Shown in pieces: positions 23,115-31,603 of a stretch of 64,000 nucleotides of DNA. A model generated the notes under the pieces. It ran no database searches. It was not told the origin of the DNA and was given only the letters and a program-made list of their open reading frames with translations. The DNA is from Lepidodermella squamata (Eukaryota > Gastrotricha), in the NCBI GenBank assembly GCA_047495785.1, contig JBLDXI010000015.1, forward strand, positions 4,836,001-4,900,000, read 5' to 3'. Made by a program: the position numbers and the translations under genes. Numbering within the stretch: the stretch's first letter is position 1; every line of letters starts with the position of its first letter.

Positions 23115-23531
23115 ATGGAGATGAAACCCTTGAAAAGATCGCATTCGTCATCAGCATCGGATCGAGGTATGGAGTCTTCCTCTTCAGATGCAGCAAAGGA
23201 TCGTCAGCAAACTGATAAATCTTCGAAATCGTCGTCTTCAAAGACAGCGCCTGATCACCATCAATCGGTCGATTACAGCCACCTTCCATCTTTGAACACA
23301 AATGCCTTCAAAATTGAGTACAGGAATTATTATCGCAAATATTCTCTGCCGACAATTCCAAGTTACGGTGAGCTGCAAGACCTCGAACGTGATAAGCAGA
23401 TGGCTGACGACGAAATTTCAACACGGCCTCGATGCCATACTATTCACACGGAAACCTTCGATGAAACGTACAAGAAAACACTGCAGAGTGCTACAAAAAG
23501 TGGACATGTTGACATTTACTCCATGTTTTGA
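23115..23531 (+). CDS. Motif-family member 4: Ser/Asp-rich small protein
   Basis: A single-exon 138-aa protein. The frame continues upstream only from a GTG (23001), so the ATG at 23115 is used; it lies 124 nt below a TATATAA. The N-terminal half is Ser/Lys/Asp-rich and disordered (HSSSASDRGMESSSSDAAKD). A central Tyr-rich patch (YRNYYRKYSLPTIPSYGEL) is unique to this member, with YRKYSL recalling the RxxSxL sites of its siblings. The C-terminus is FDETYKKTLQSATKSG followed by HVDIYSMF: the family signature with His for the usual Tyr. No signal peptide or membrane segment. Function unknown. Confidence 0.72.
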   Translation: MEMKPLKRSHSSSASDRGMESSSSDAAKDRQQTDKSSKSSSSKTAPDHHQSVDYSHLPSLNTNAFKIEYRNYYRKYSLPTIPSYGELQDLERDKQMADDEISTRPRCHTIHTETFDETYKKTLQSATKSGHVDIYSMF

Positions 23532-23864
23532 TATTTTTGAACCTTTCTCTTACGCAGATAGTGCATCAACTACCTGAGATAATCATCTATTATTACCTCA
23601 GGCGACATTTTTTGCATTCACATTGACGATTAATTGATGTGTTATTTATAAATAAGTTTTTAATAAAAATAAAAACCACCATTTTGCGTCATCACTCCAC
23701 AATGGGCGGCACTGCAGTGCATTTAACGTGGGGTTGCGCTTGACTGCGTTAAGAGGTTGAACGGGCTATACTGTACACAGGAGTTTCTCGTCGAGTAACT
23801 TTTCATATGTTGTGACTCGATTATTTTTTGGCGTTAAAGCATATTAATCCGGCGTTTCAGGCGA
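23532..23864. other. Intergenic between members 4 and 5
   Basis: 333 bp. AATAAAAAT near 23662 may be the poly(A) signal of member 4. A weak TATA-like CTATACTG near 23768 may serve member 5. Confidence 0.4.
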
Positions 23865-24206
23865 ATGGATAGCAAAGACGAAAAGACTACTCCACAGCCA
23901 GCTCCGATTGCCGCGAGCTTTCCCAATGCGGATGGGTACCAACAGACTATTCGACGCGTGAGCAAACTTGGCCGCAGCGATCTCGCCGATTTGAAGAAAT
24001 CAGCAAGCTGCTCTGATGCAGCCTATACGCAATTTCACAGGCAAGTGTCGACGACTGGCAGGGCCGACATAGCGGCCGAACTATCAAGTCGTCGCTTCAG
24101 TGATAGACCGAAAAAAGTACCGAGCTCCAAACCTCCGTCATTCGATGGCTTCCTCGACCGCGCGAAGAAAACTGGAAATTCAGACATTTACGCAATTCAC
24201 AAGTAG
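23865..24206 (+). CDS. Motif-family member 5: three copies of the motif
   Basis: A single-exon 113-aa protein, and the key to the family because the C-terminal motif occurs three times as a spaced repeat: QQTIRRVSKLGRSDLADL (about residues 26-43), QFHRQVSTTGRADIAAEL (about 55-72) and GFLDRAKKTGNSDIYAI (about 95-111). The shared core is [FT]-x2-R-x-[VA]-[SK]-x2-G-[RN]-[SA]-D-[LI]. So the family signature is a short repeat unit, most members keeping only the last copy. RRVS in repeat 1 fits a PKA site. Linkers are Ser/Lys-rich. No signal peptide or membrane segment. The repeats suggest a multivalent binding peptide; the partner is unknown. Confidence 0.75.
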   Translation: MDSKDEKTTPQPAPIAASFPNADGYQQTIRRVSKLGRSDLADLKKSASCSDAAYTQFHRQVSTTGRADIAAELSSRRFSDRPKKVPSSKPPSFDGFLDRAKKTGNSDIYAIHK

Positions 24207-24518
24207 AAATGGTTCATTTATTTGCGTTTTTCTGCTGTCCTTGCTGTCTGTGAATTGGTAATAAAAGTTTTTCAAGTGCTGAATAATCTGTTTACGATGT
24301 TAAAAATAGCTAAAACACGTGATGATCCAATTAGGCCGTTAGCAGTACACAAGTTGGAAACCGAAAACTTGGCCGCTATGAATAATTAGTAAATGGCTTG
24401 AACAGCGCAGCACGACTTTCTGCATATAAGCTCAAATTTAGCCCAGATCAGTTGAACTTGTAATTATTTTTTAACACGTGAACAATCGTTCCCAGACTGC
24501 AATATAACTTCGAAGTTT
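24207..24518. other. Intergenic between members 5 and 6, with TATA-like box
   Basis: 312 bp. TAATAAAAG near 24261 may end member 5. CATATAAG at 24423-24430 lies 89 nt before the ATG of member 6 and is a plausible TATA box. Confidence 0.45.
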
Positions 24519-24994
24519 ATGTCATCACCTGGTACGAACAAAGCCGAAACTACAGAGGCGAAAATTCCCGACAAAAAGAAAACTGGCAACCTGGTTATTC
24601 CTAATAGGCAGCGATCCACATCGCTTGCCGTCGGTGACACTAGTTATCAGTCGGTGGTCAAATTTTCCAAGGAAGTTGACCAGGTAAGAAATGATATATA
24701 AGCTTGGGAATATTTTTGACCTCGTACATTTTTTATATGAAGCTGATGGAACGTAAAAAGAACGAACTCCGAAGAGATTCTGTTGTCAGCACCAGCTCTA
24801 TTCAGTCGATAAGTCGCGATACGGTTGATGCTCGATACCGCCGGACGTCAATTGTTGCGCTAATGAACGGCAATTCGGACATTCGCCATTCGGTAGCAAA
24901 CATTGAGCCGACTTTGGTCGATTTTCAATACGAGAAGGCCATCAAGAAGGCCAAGGACATTGGGCATACAGACATCTACGCTATGGGCTATTGA
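24519..24994 (+). CDS. Motif-family member 6 (two exons)
   Basis: Two exons (24519-24683, 24743-24994) separated by a 59-nt GT-AG intron give 138 aa. This is the only member with an intron visible in the coding region, and it joins KEVDQ to LMERKKNELRRDS in frame. Landmarks: RQRSTSLAV (a basophilic-kinase-like site matching RSRTLSV of member 1), SYQSVVKFSKEVDQ (possibly a degraded repeat unit), LRRDSVVS, IVALMNGNSDIRHS (a second motif copy with the G-N-S-D-I core), and the terminal FQYEKAIKKAKDIG then HTDIYAMGY. No signal peptide or membrane segment. Function unknown; it lies just before acid phosphatase 2. Confidence 0.72.
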
Positions 24995-25463
24995 CAAGAG
25001 ATTGCCATTTTATTATTATTTTTTTTATGATATAGCTAATCACAGTTTTACTGACTAGTTATGATACCCGAATTTTGAGACATGCTCGGTGAATTAACAA
25101 AATAAAATTCCTGATTTTTTCTTAAAAAAAGGTTCTCATCTTACCATACTAAAAGGCGAAGCACAGGGTCAAAGGGATAAGAATTCGAAGGTTTGGGTGA
25201 AACACGCTTCGACTGTCACAGCACGCGACAGGCACGCGCCCAGACTCAGCTGAGAAATAATACGATTTGAAATTTCGAGGCTACAAAGCCTGTTTCAACT
25301 ATTATTCCCCCTCGGCCCATCATTTCACATTGGATACTGCTAATTTTCTGAATTTTCGATAACTGGTTCAAATGTCTTTTTTTTATTTAATATCAGTTGT
25401 TCCCTTTCGGGCAGCAGATTTTTAGGAATAGAAAATTAAAGTAAGACATAAATAATCCTCGAA
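24995..25463. other. Intergenic between member 6 and acid phosphatase 2
   Basis: AATAAA at 25101-25106 is the likely poly(A) signal of member 6. The rest is AT-rich with a short GC-rich patch near 25200-25250. No other feature seen. Confidence 0.45.
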
Positions 25464-27023
25464 ATGGCAGGCAGATCTCAACCAGCGACCTGTAGATTAT
25501 TACCTGTTGTCATCATGTGCATCCTACTAAGCATTTCATCAGCACAAGAGGCAAGCGATCCAAACGACGAAGATGGTAAAGATGACGAAGAACCGGATGA
25601 ATTGGAGTTTTGCAGTCGAGATATGTCTACTCTCGAGCAGCTCATCATGGTTTTCCGGCATGGCGACCGAACTCCGGAGGACATCTTCCCAACAGACATC
25701 CACAAAGAGGACGCATGGCCGCTTGGTTATGGCCAGTTGACTGAGCGGGGCATTTTGCGGTCTTACGAACTTGGCCAGTGGTCAAGGTCGTGCTACAAGT
25801 CGCATCTCAGCGATATATTAACAACACGGCGAACGTATGTTAGGAGTTCAGATTATGATCGAACACTAATGAGCATCAAAGCTCATCTTGCTGGCGCTTA
25901 TCCTCAGGTATGACTAGAACCGAATTCATAAAAACCTTGATTTCAGGAATTATTTTCATAGATTTTAGGAGGGGATTTCCCGATTCACACAGTACCTGTT
26001 AAATCTGACAGGCTGTTACGCGGTCACAAAAACTGCCCTCGGTTTTCGGAACTCGGCGAAGAAATTGACTCGTCGGAACGTGCCCGCCGCGTGATAGAGG
26101 CCGATATGGATTTCTTAAAAATGATTGCCGAGAAATCAGGTCTTAATTTTAGTAATATTTTGGTGAGTTTCGTATGGTTTTGATTTATACACTGTATTTT
26201 GAAAATTTACGGCCAGAAACCAACTTTATATGTTGCCGACTCTGTGTTGGTCGAGCTTGAGAACAACATGCCTATTGTTGAATGGCTTAACGATGATAAC
26301 CTAATCGATAAGCTGGTGTTCTACAGCGATTTCGCATTCGAATTGTACTACAACAATGCGGAGATGGCAAAACTCGTCGGTGGCCCTTTGTTGCAGGTAA
26401 ATAATTCCTTTAATTTTTCGGTCCTGGACTATTGTTGTTGCAGGAAATTATTAACCGTATGAAAGACCGGGCTGACGATCAGTCAACCTTGGAGCATCTT
26501 CTCTACTCTGGTCACAGCACGGTCATGGGTGGCTTGTTAGGCAGCTTAGGCGCTATGAACAACCTGGAGCCACCTTATGCGGCTGCGGTGATTTTCGAAC
26601 TTCACAAAATCGATAACGTAGGTTTCGTTATTTTTAGCTCAGAATTCCCAAAATCGAACTTCATTTCAGAGCTACATTGTTAAGGTGTACTATCGCAACT
26701 CCTCGGATGAAGATCCTTATCCGTTGGAGATCGACGGCTGCGACAGCCACGAAGATCATGGTTGTACGCTGGATGAATTCGAACAAGCATTGGCGCATCG
26801 CGTATCTACGACACATGATCGCGACTGCGCGCTAAATAATAACGTATCTTTGGATCCATTCGCGAGTAACGCCGAGGATTCGCGAACTGGCGATGCGCGG
26901 TCGTCGTTGACGAACAAGTCATCTGAGATGGGCGATTCTGATCACCTGCAACCTCGCGTCGACTACGTACCCCCCATCGACGTGTCATTCGTCTCCAAAG
27001 CTGAGCCCCAAATCGCCAAGTAG
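25464..27023 (+). CDS. Histidine acid phosphatase paralogue 2 (HD motif changed to HS)
   Basis: Five exons (25464-25907, 25962-26162, 26217-26396, 26444-26617, 26670-27023) give 450 aa. Exon 1 is 444 nt, the same as in paralogue 1, and the junctions correspond except that paralogue 1 has a single exon where this gene has exons 3 and 4. Signal peptide: LPVVIMCILLSISSAQ. The nucleophile motif RHGDRTP and the pocket motif RSSDYDRTLMS are intact, but the proton-donor motif reads YSGHSTVMGGLLGSLG, with Ser for the catalytic Asp. Loss of that Asp severely impairs this family, so the enzyme may be inactive or trap its phospho-intermediate. The tail is Ser/Asp-rich without a membrane anchor. With paralogue 1 it brackets the motif-family array. 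Confidence 0.9.
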
Positions 27024-27555
27024 ATTCGCATCTCATGAAATTTTATTTTCTCCATAAAAATCATGCCTGAAAATAATCAATTTCTCGCTGTGAACAAGTT
27101 TGATCTGCTGCCTTCGTTATTACATCGCGCTTCTTAAAAGCCTGTTTCAACCCCATTTGAGGATGTTGTTGTCTCTGCGTTATTCCTGTTGAAATCTCAT
27201 CACACAGAATTCGTTAAAAATGTTATTATTCTATTCAACAGTTGATAAAATACCAGCCGGTATATACGTGTGGAACATTTTTGTATGCAATCCTTAGTTG
27301 GCATGTGATATCATGTGAAATAAAATTATTCGCCTGGATTACAGAAAATAGCCTTTATTTTCATAATAATTATATGAATTTAGCTTCAAATAGCAGTGAA
27401 GAAGACTTGTGGAGCAATCCGGCGTCGGTTTTTTTCAGAGGGCAGTACTTCTTCGAGGTTATTACCGAAAAGCCGAAAAGGTCCTCGACGTTCGATCACA
27501 ACCCCAAAGTTATTATAAGCAGCATAGATTTTTTTCAAGTTTCAGCAGTCAAATT
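27024..27555. other. Intergenic, convergent gene ends
   Basis: AT-rich 532 bp between acid phosphatase 2 and the convergent propeller-like gene. Open frames at 27242-27559 have no family features. Nothing else seen. Confidence 0.45.
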
Positions 27556-29020
27556 TTAGTCAAAATAAAAAAGGTCGCTATTCGGCTTGTTTTCGTCGAT
27601 CTGTGTACCGGCTACAATGGCGCTTGGCCGGTTGAGCTTCGGGTTGATGCTGACGGCGACTCGCCAGAGGCCGCAAATTTCGTAAGCGTCTCGCTGTTGG
27701 TACTGCCGCGCGTCCATAGACTGCCACATCGACAGCAGCTGCAGTTTACCAGCTTCATCATAAATCACCGCAAAAATCTGAAGACGATCATTACCACGAT
27801 CAGCGACAACTAAATTTCCAACCTAAAAAAAATGAGAGAAATTAAAAAAATTGCGGAAATAAATTAGGAAAAAATTACCGGATCGAAAACTAATTCACAA
27901 GGCCCGTTTAAGAAATCGCGTTGAATTGGCCGCTTTTTGTATGATGTGACTATCGCAGCACGGTCAAAGGCTATTTGAGTGACGGATGCGCCGTTTTGGC
28001 AAGCTTCAACGTAGCTCGAAAAGGCCTTGTTGTCGGTCGAGAACACTGAAATCGTGTTGTTGATGAAATCAGACACAGCTACGACGAGCAGCTGATCTTC
28101 GTCGTTGCTGTCGAAAGTTTCTTCATAGCTAGTCGTGCTGGCAGCGGGCGGGCGGCCCATCATCAGACCGGCCATTGATGCCGACGATGTCGAAGACAGT
28201 GTCTTGCGAACATGGGCGGATTTCGACACGAGAAACGACTTTGGCATGACGTGGAAGGCGCAGAAGCGCGGATCAACAGCGTACGAAGCGTCGCCCTCGT
28301 GCGCCCATTCGATGGAGCCGATGAGCCGGGCTGCGATTAAATCATAGCCAGACAACAGCCAGATAGACACGTCTCGGTCGCAGGCACAGGCGTACAACAC
28401 GCGCCGTTTAGCATCAACCGTCAAGCTTAAAAAATAACGGTTTGCCACATCTTTAGCCGACATGACTATTCGATCGAGGTAGGCTGGGGCTTCTTTGGAC
28501 GAGGCCGCTACTGCTGCTCGGCTAACGGTGAATAGCGACTGGTCATCGTAGAGAGCGGCAAGAACGAAATAGAAGCGATCGATGAGCGAGTCGTAGACGG
28601 CGTGGTAGACGCCGAACTTCGAAGTTGATTTATGCACGTCGCCTGGTGGTGGCATAATCCGACCTTCCCATTCCACTTTGCCCCAATCAGAGCTAGAGTA
28701 ACACTGAAAAGCAAGAAAACAACCTGAAAGTTTGCTCACAGAAGAGTAAAATCTTACTGTGACTTTTCCTTCAGTATCGACGACAATAATTCCGTGCTGA
28801 CCGGCTTCCATTATTGCCGCGACTCGTGATGTCAGCTCGGGTTTCCGTCTAGCATTGCTGCCGGTTTTAGCCTTCCGTTGCCAGCGGTGATAGTATTCAC
28901 CGGCGAATAGCCGCCGCCGACTAGAGTCATCTGTCTATAAATCATCGAAATAATGATGGAAATGATTGACTTTTAGATACCAACTTGTTTCAATTTCTGC
29001 TGGACGATTACGTCGGCCAT
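27556..29020 (-). CDS. Beta-propeller-like (NHL-type) protein, unrecognised
   Basis: Four exons (28985-29020, 28758-28934, 27879-28703, 27556-27822) give 434 aa. No signal peptide or membrane segment. The protein alternates short beta-rich stretches (GIIVVDTEGKVTCYSSSDWG; VYHAVYDSLIDRFYFVLA; LSLTVDAKRRVLYACACD; LLVVAVSDFINNTISVFS) and ends with a good NHL-type unit, CELVFDPVGNLVVADRGNDR followed by LQIF. That fits a six-bladed propeller, a protein- or ligand-binding scaffold. A disordered Ser/Ala-rich loop interrupts the middle. The second intron (54 nt, 28704-28757) is stop-free and in frame, so retention would add 18 residues. I cannot place it in a named family; a WD40-like propeller is the alternative. 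Confidence 0.75.
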
Positions 29021-29956
29021 TTTGCAATGACTGATTGAAAAAAATGCGAGCTTGATATCTTGTTATTTTTTAGCTCTAGCGTAGAAAAAAATGATCGGCT
29101 TTCATCAAGTAATTCTTCGCAGTGGTAGTAGTAGTCGTCGTAGTGAGAATAAAACGTGTTTTTTTATGTGCAAATTTACGATGGGCAGCCTGCTAACACA
29201 CAGGTGTACTGCAGCATGGCTAATACGAAACCATGCATACAAAAAAGCGTAATAATATTGCTAACAAGTCTGCCCAGCTCGAGTAAACATTATCAGGGCC
29301 AGAGCGTATGTATAATGAAAAACCGCCGGTACACCGGTGTAATTTTATGCCGCAATAACCGCATGCTCGCATAGAGAGTAAGTAACGACGACGTATTTTT
29401 ATGAGTTTTCTTAATTTCGAATTTTGGTATCTCAACTTTTCTTGTCCGTTGTTCAGTGTAGCATGTGATAATGATGTTTAGTGAGTGACAGACACGGGGA
29501 CATATGTAATAAGCGCTCTGTTCATGTGGGTACTCCCTTTTGATTAGAGGGCGAAAATTGAAGCCGGTAATTGGCAGTCTTAACACGCCATAACTTATTC
29601 AACGAGCCAAATTTGCGACAAATTACTCGGCCTGCGTTGACATTCGATACGCAACAGATGACAACGACGTCGATTGATGGCCGGCGTAAAATGGCCAGCA
29701 GGAAATCCAAGACGACAATGCGATAAATAATAACTTTTGACTCTTAAAGACGCGAATCAGATAATAGCGCATGACGATATGGGCGTTGCGTGTTGAATAA
29801 TTAATGAAACCAGCGTTAATCAAATCATCGTCGTCGTTGTGCCATCGAAAGCTGTACAGCCGCCGAATATTAGCACATTTTGTACTTTGGTCGCCAAATA
29901 ATTTCATTGTTTTTATTGTTGTTTCTCATAATATCCGCTCTATTATTGTGAAAAAC
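29021..29956. other. Intergenic, BSX upstream region
   Basis: 936 bp between divergent genes, AT-rich, with a GTA/GTC trinucleotide run near 29127. It probably contains BSX regulatory sequence but I can name no site. Open frames on the minus strand here have no support. Confidence 0.45.
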
Positions 29957-30739
29957 ATGACGAACAACGACTCGAAAAACAACTTCAGCCGGTTTTGCGT
30001 CGAAGAAATTTTGCGTAAAAATAACGACGCAGCTGCCGGTGATACGGGTGAAAGTTCGAGTAACACTGATGATGATGATGATGAAGACGGACCTGTTGCT
30101 CCATCGGCAGCGAGACCTGATCTTCAACAATTGGCGAGACTATTTTCCAGCTGCGATCGGCTAGGTAAAACCGATATGAATAACTTCCCGCCAGCGCTTT
30201 TTCCCATGCCCCAGCAAATGTCGCCGCAAAACTTTCAGCAACTCCTCTACAACCAGTACTGCTTCCATCAAACTCCAAACAGCATGCCTTCGATCAGTGA
30301 CTATCTGATGATGTCAACTACTGGACGACCAAACCCGTCATTCCCTACAGGTGATGCGTCATCGGCCGCTATTATCTCTGCGCTGGCTGCCATCGCCGCC
30401 CAAACAGCGTCAGTTGTGCCTGGCAACGATCATCAGAACGGCGATAAGCAACCGAACGCTGCCAATAATCCTAATTACAAGTTGTACCGCGGGCGCCGCA
30501 AGGCTCGAACAGTTTTTACGGAAAGTCAACTGCGAGGCTTAGAGCATCGCTTCCGTGAGCAACGCTACCTGTCAACCCCGGAGCGACTCGACATCGCCGA
30601 GGCGTTGAATTTGTCAGAGACGCAAGTGAAAACCTGGTTCCAAAATCGGCGTATGAAGGACAAAAAAGTGGAGCGACGTGGCAAGGGTAGTGTTACCGCT
30701 GCACCCAGTTCGCCGACACCTTCGAGCCGAAATTCGTGA
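29957..30739 (+). CDS. BSX: Brain-specific homeobox transcription factor
   Basis: A single-exon 260-aa DNA-binding transcription factor. The homeodomain (about residues 178-237) begins [20 protein letters not shown], contains [20 protein letters not shown] and ends [16 protein letters not shown], the BSX/Bsh pattern. Recognition-helix residues Trp48, Phe49, Asn51 and Arg53 are intact. The frame is open 51 codons upstream, but [19 protein letters not shown] at 29957 is a better start, because BSX proteins begin with a short F-x-V/I-E-x-I-L element. An acidic run (DDDDDE) and a Gln/Asn/Met-rich linker precede the homeodomain. In other animals BSX acts in forebrain and hypothalamic or optic-lobe neurons. 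Relative to vertebrate BSX as I recall it, MKHKK reads MKDKK. Confidence 0.9.
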   Translation: MTNNDSKNNFSRFCVEEILRKNNDAAAGDTGESSSNTDDDDDEDGPVAPSAARPDLQQLARLFSSCDRLGKTDMNNFPPALFPMPQQMSPQNFQQLLYNQYCFHQTPNSMPSISDYLMMSTTGRPNPSFPTGDASSAAIISALAAIAAQTASVVPGNDHQNGDKQPNAANNPNYKLYRGRRKARTVFTESQLRGLEHRFREQRYLSTPERLDIAEALNLSETQVKTWFQNRRMKDKKVERRGKGSVTAAPSSPTPSSRNS

Positions 30740-31603
30740 AAAATTGTGTGAAAAAATATATTTCATGTTCAATCTTTTTGTTGTTGATTTTTGTCGCTCG
30801 TCCGAGAGTAAAAAAGTTTCAATATATCTATATCAGAAGCAATATTTGTTCACTCTATTGTTGGTGAAAGCTTTTCATATGCGAAAGTCGCGCTCTTATA
30901 AATAAAATTTGATAATTCAACGTTTTCCGTGTGTTCTCATTCATATGGAGTTGGCTTTTGCGACAATTTTTCGAAAATTGCGGCGATGCGACTAAGGAGG
31001 AGTTTTTTGGCTAATTTTTCGTTCGGTATCGAAAAAGGGCTCATTCTGGCCTCTCGTAAAATTGTTAAATAAGGGAATACTCTATGGCTAGCCACGGAGA
31101 AATACAATTTCCCCTCGATCTGGAACCCTGGGTTCCAGGGAGTAATCGAACATGAAAATAGCATACAATTTTGAAATAAAAATTCCGCCTTAAAAATTTT
31201 AATTCAGCCACAGAGAATTTCCCAATTTCCCAATTCCACAATTTCCCAATGAGAAAATTTTACCATGCGCATGTAGGAATCATTATGCCACCTGTTGATA
31301 CCTGACTGATCTTAGACGTGTACCTGGCAGGTGAAATTTGACCGAATTTATAACTAAAACCGCGAACCAGCTGCGTCACGAAAAAGGAATTTTTCGAAAT
31401 GATAAAACTTGACAAATTAAAATTGAAAAAGAGAATGCCGCGAGACTTGGAACCGTTATATGGAATTTATTTTGCTTCAAGTGTTGTTTAAAGTGAATCT
31501 TCACATCGCAATTATAAACAGAGAAATAAATCGGCCGCAACAAGTTTTTCGTTTTTCAAAGTTTTCAATATTATGCGGCTGGCTTTGCTTCAGATCTGAA
31601 AAT
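30740..31603. other. Intergenic with BSX poly(A) signal and short repeats
   Basis: AATAAA at 30901-30906 is the probable BSX poly(A) signal. An almost perfect 19-nt palindrome, CTGGAACCCTGGGTTCCAG, lies at 31120-31138, and a run of AATTTCCC repeats at about 31208-31255. No gene is supported. Confidence 0.5.

Noticed and set aside
31120-31138. 19-nt palindrome CTGGAACCCTGGGTTCCAG
   Set aside because: Short and isolated, with no T run or gene end beside it; chance is adequate.
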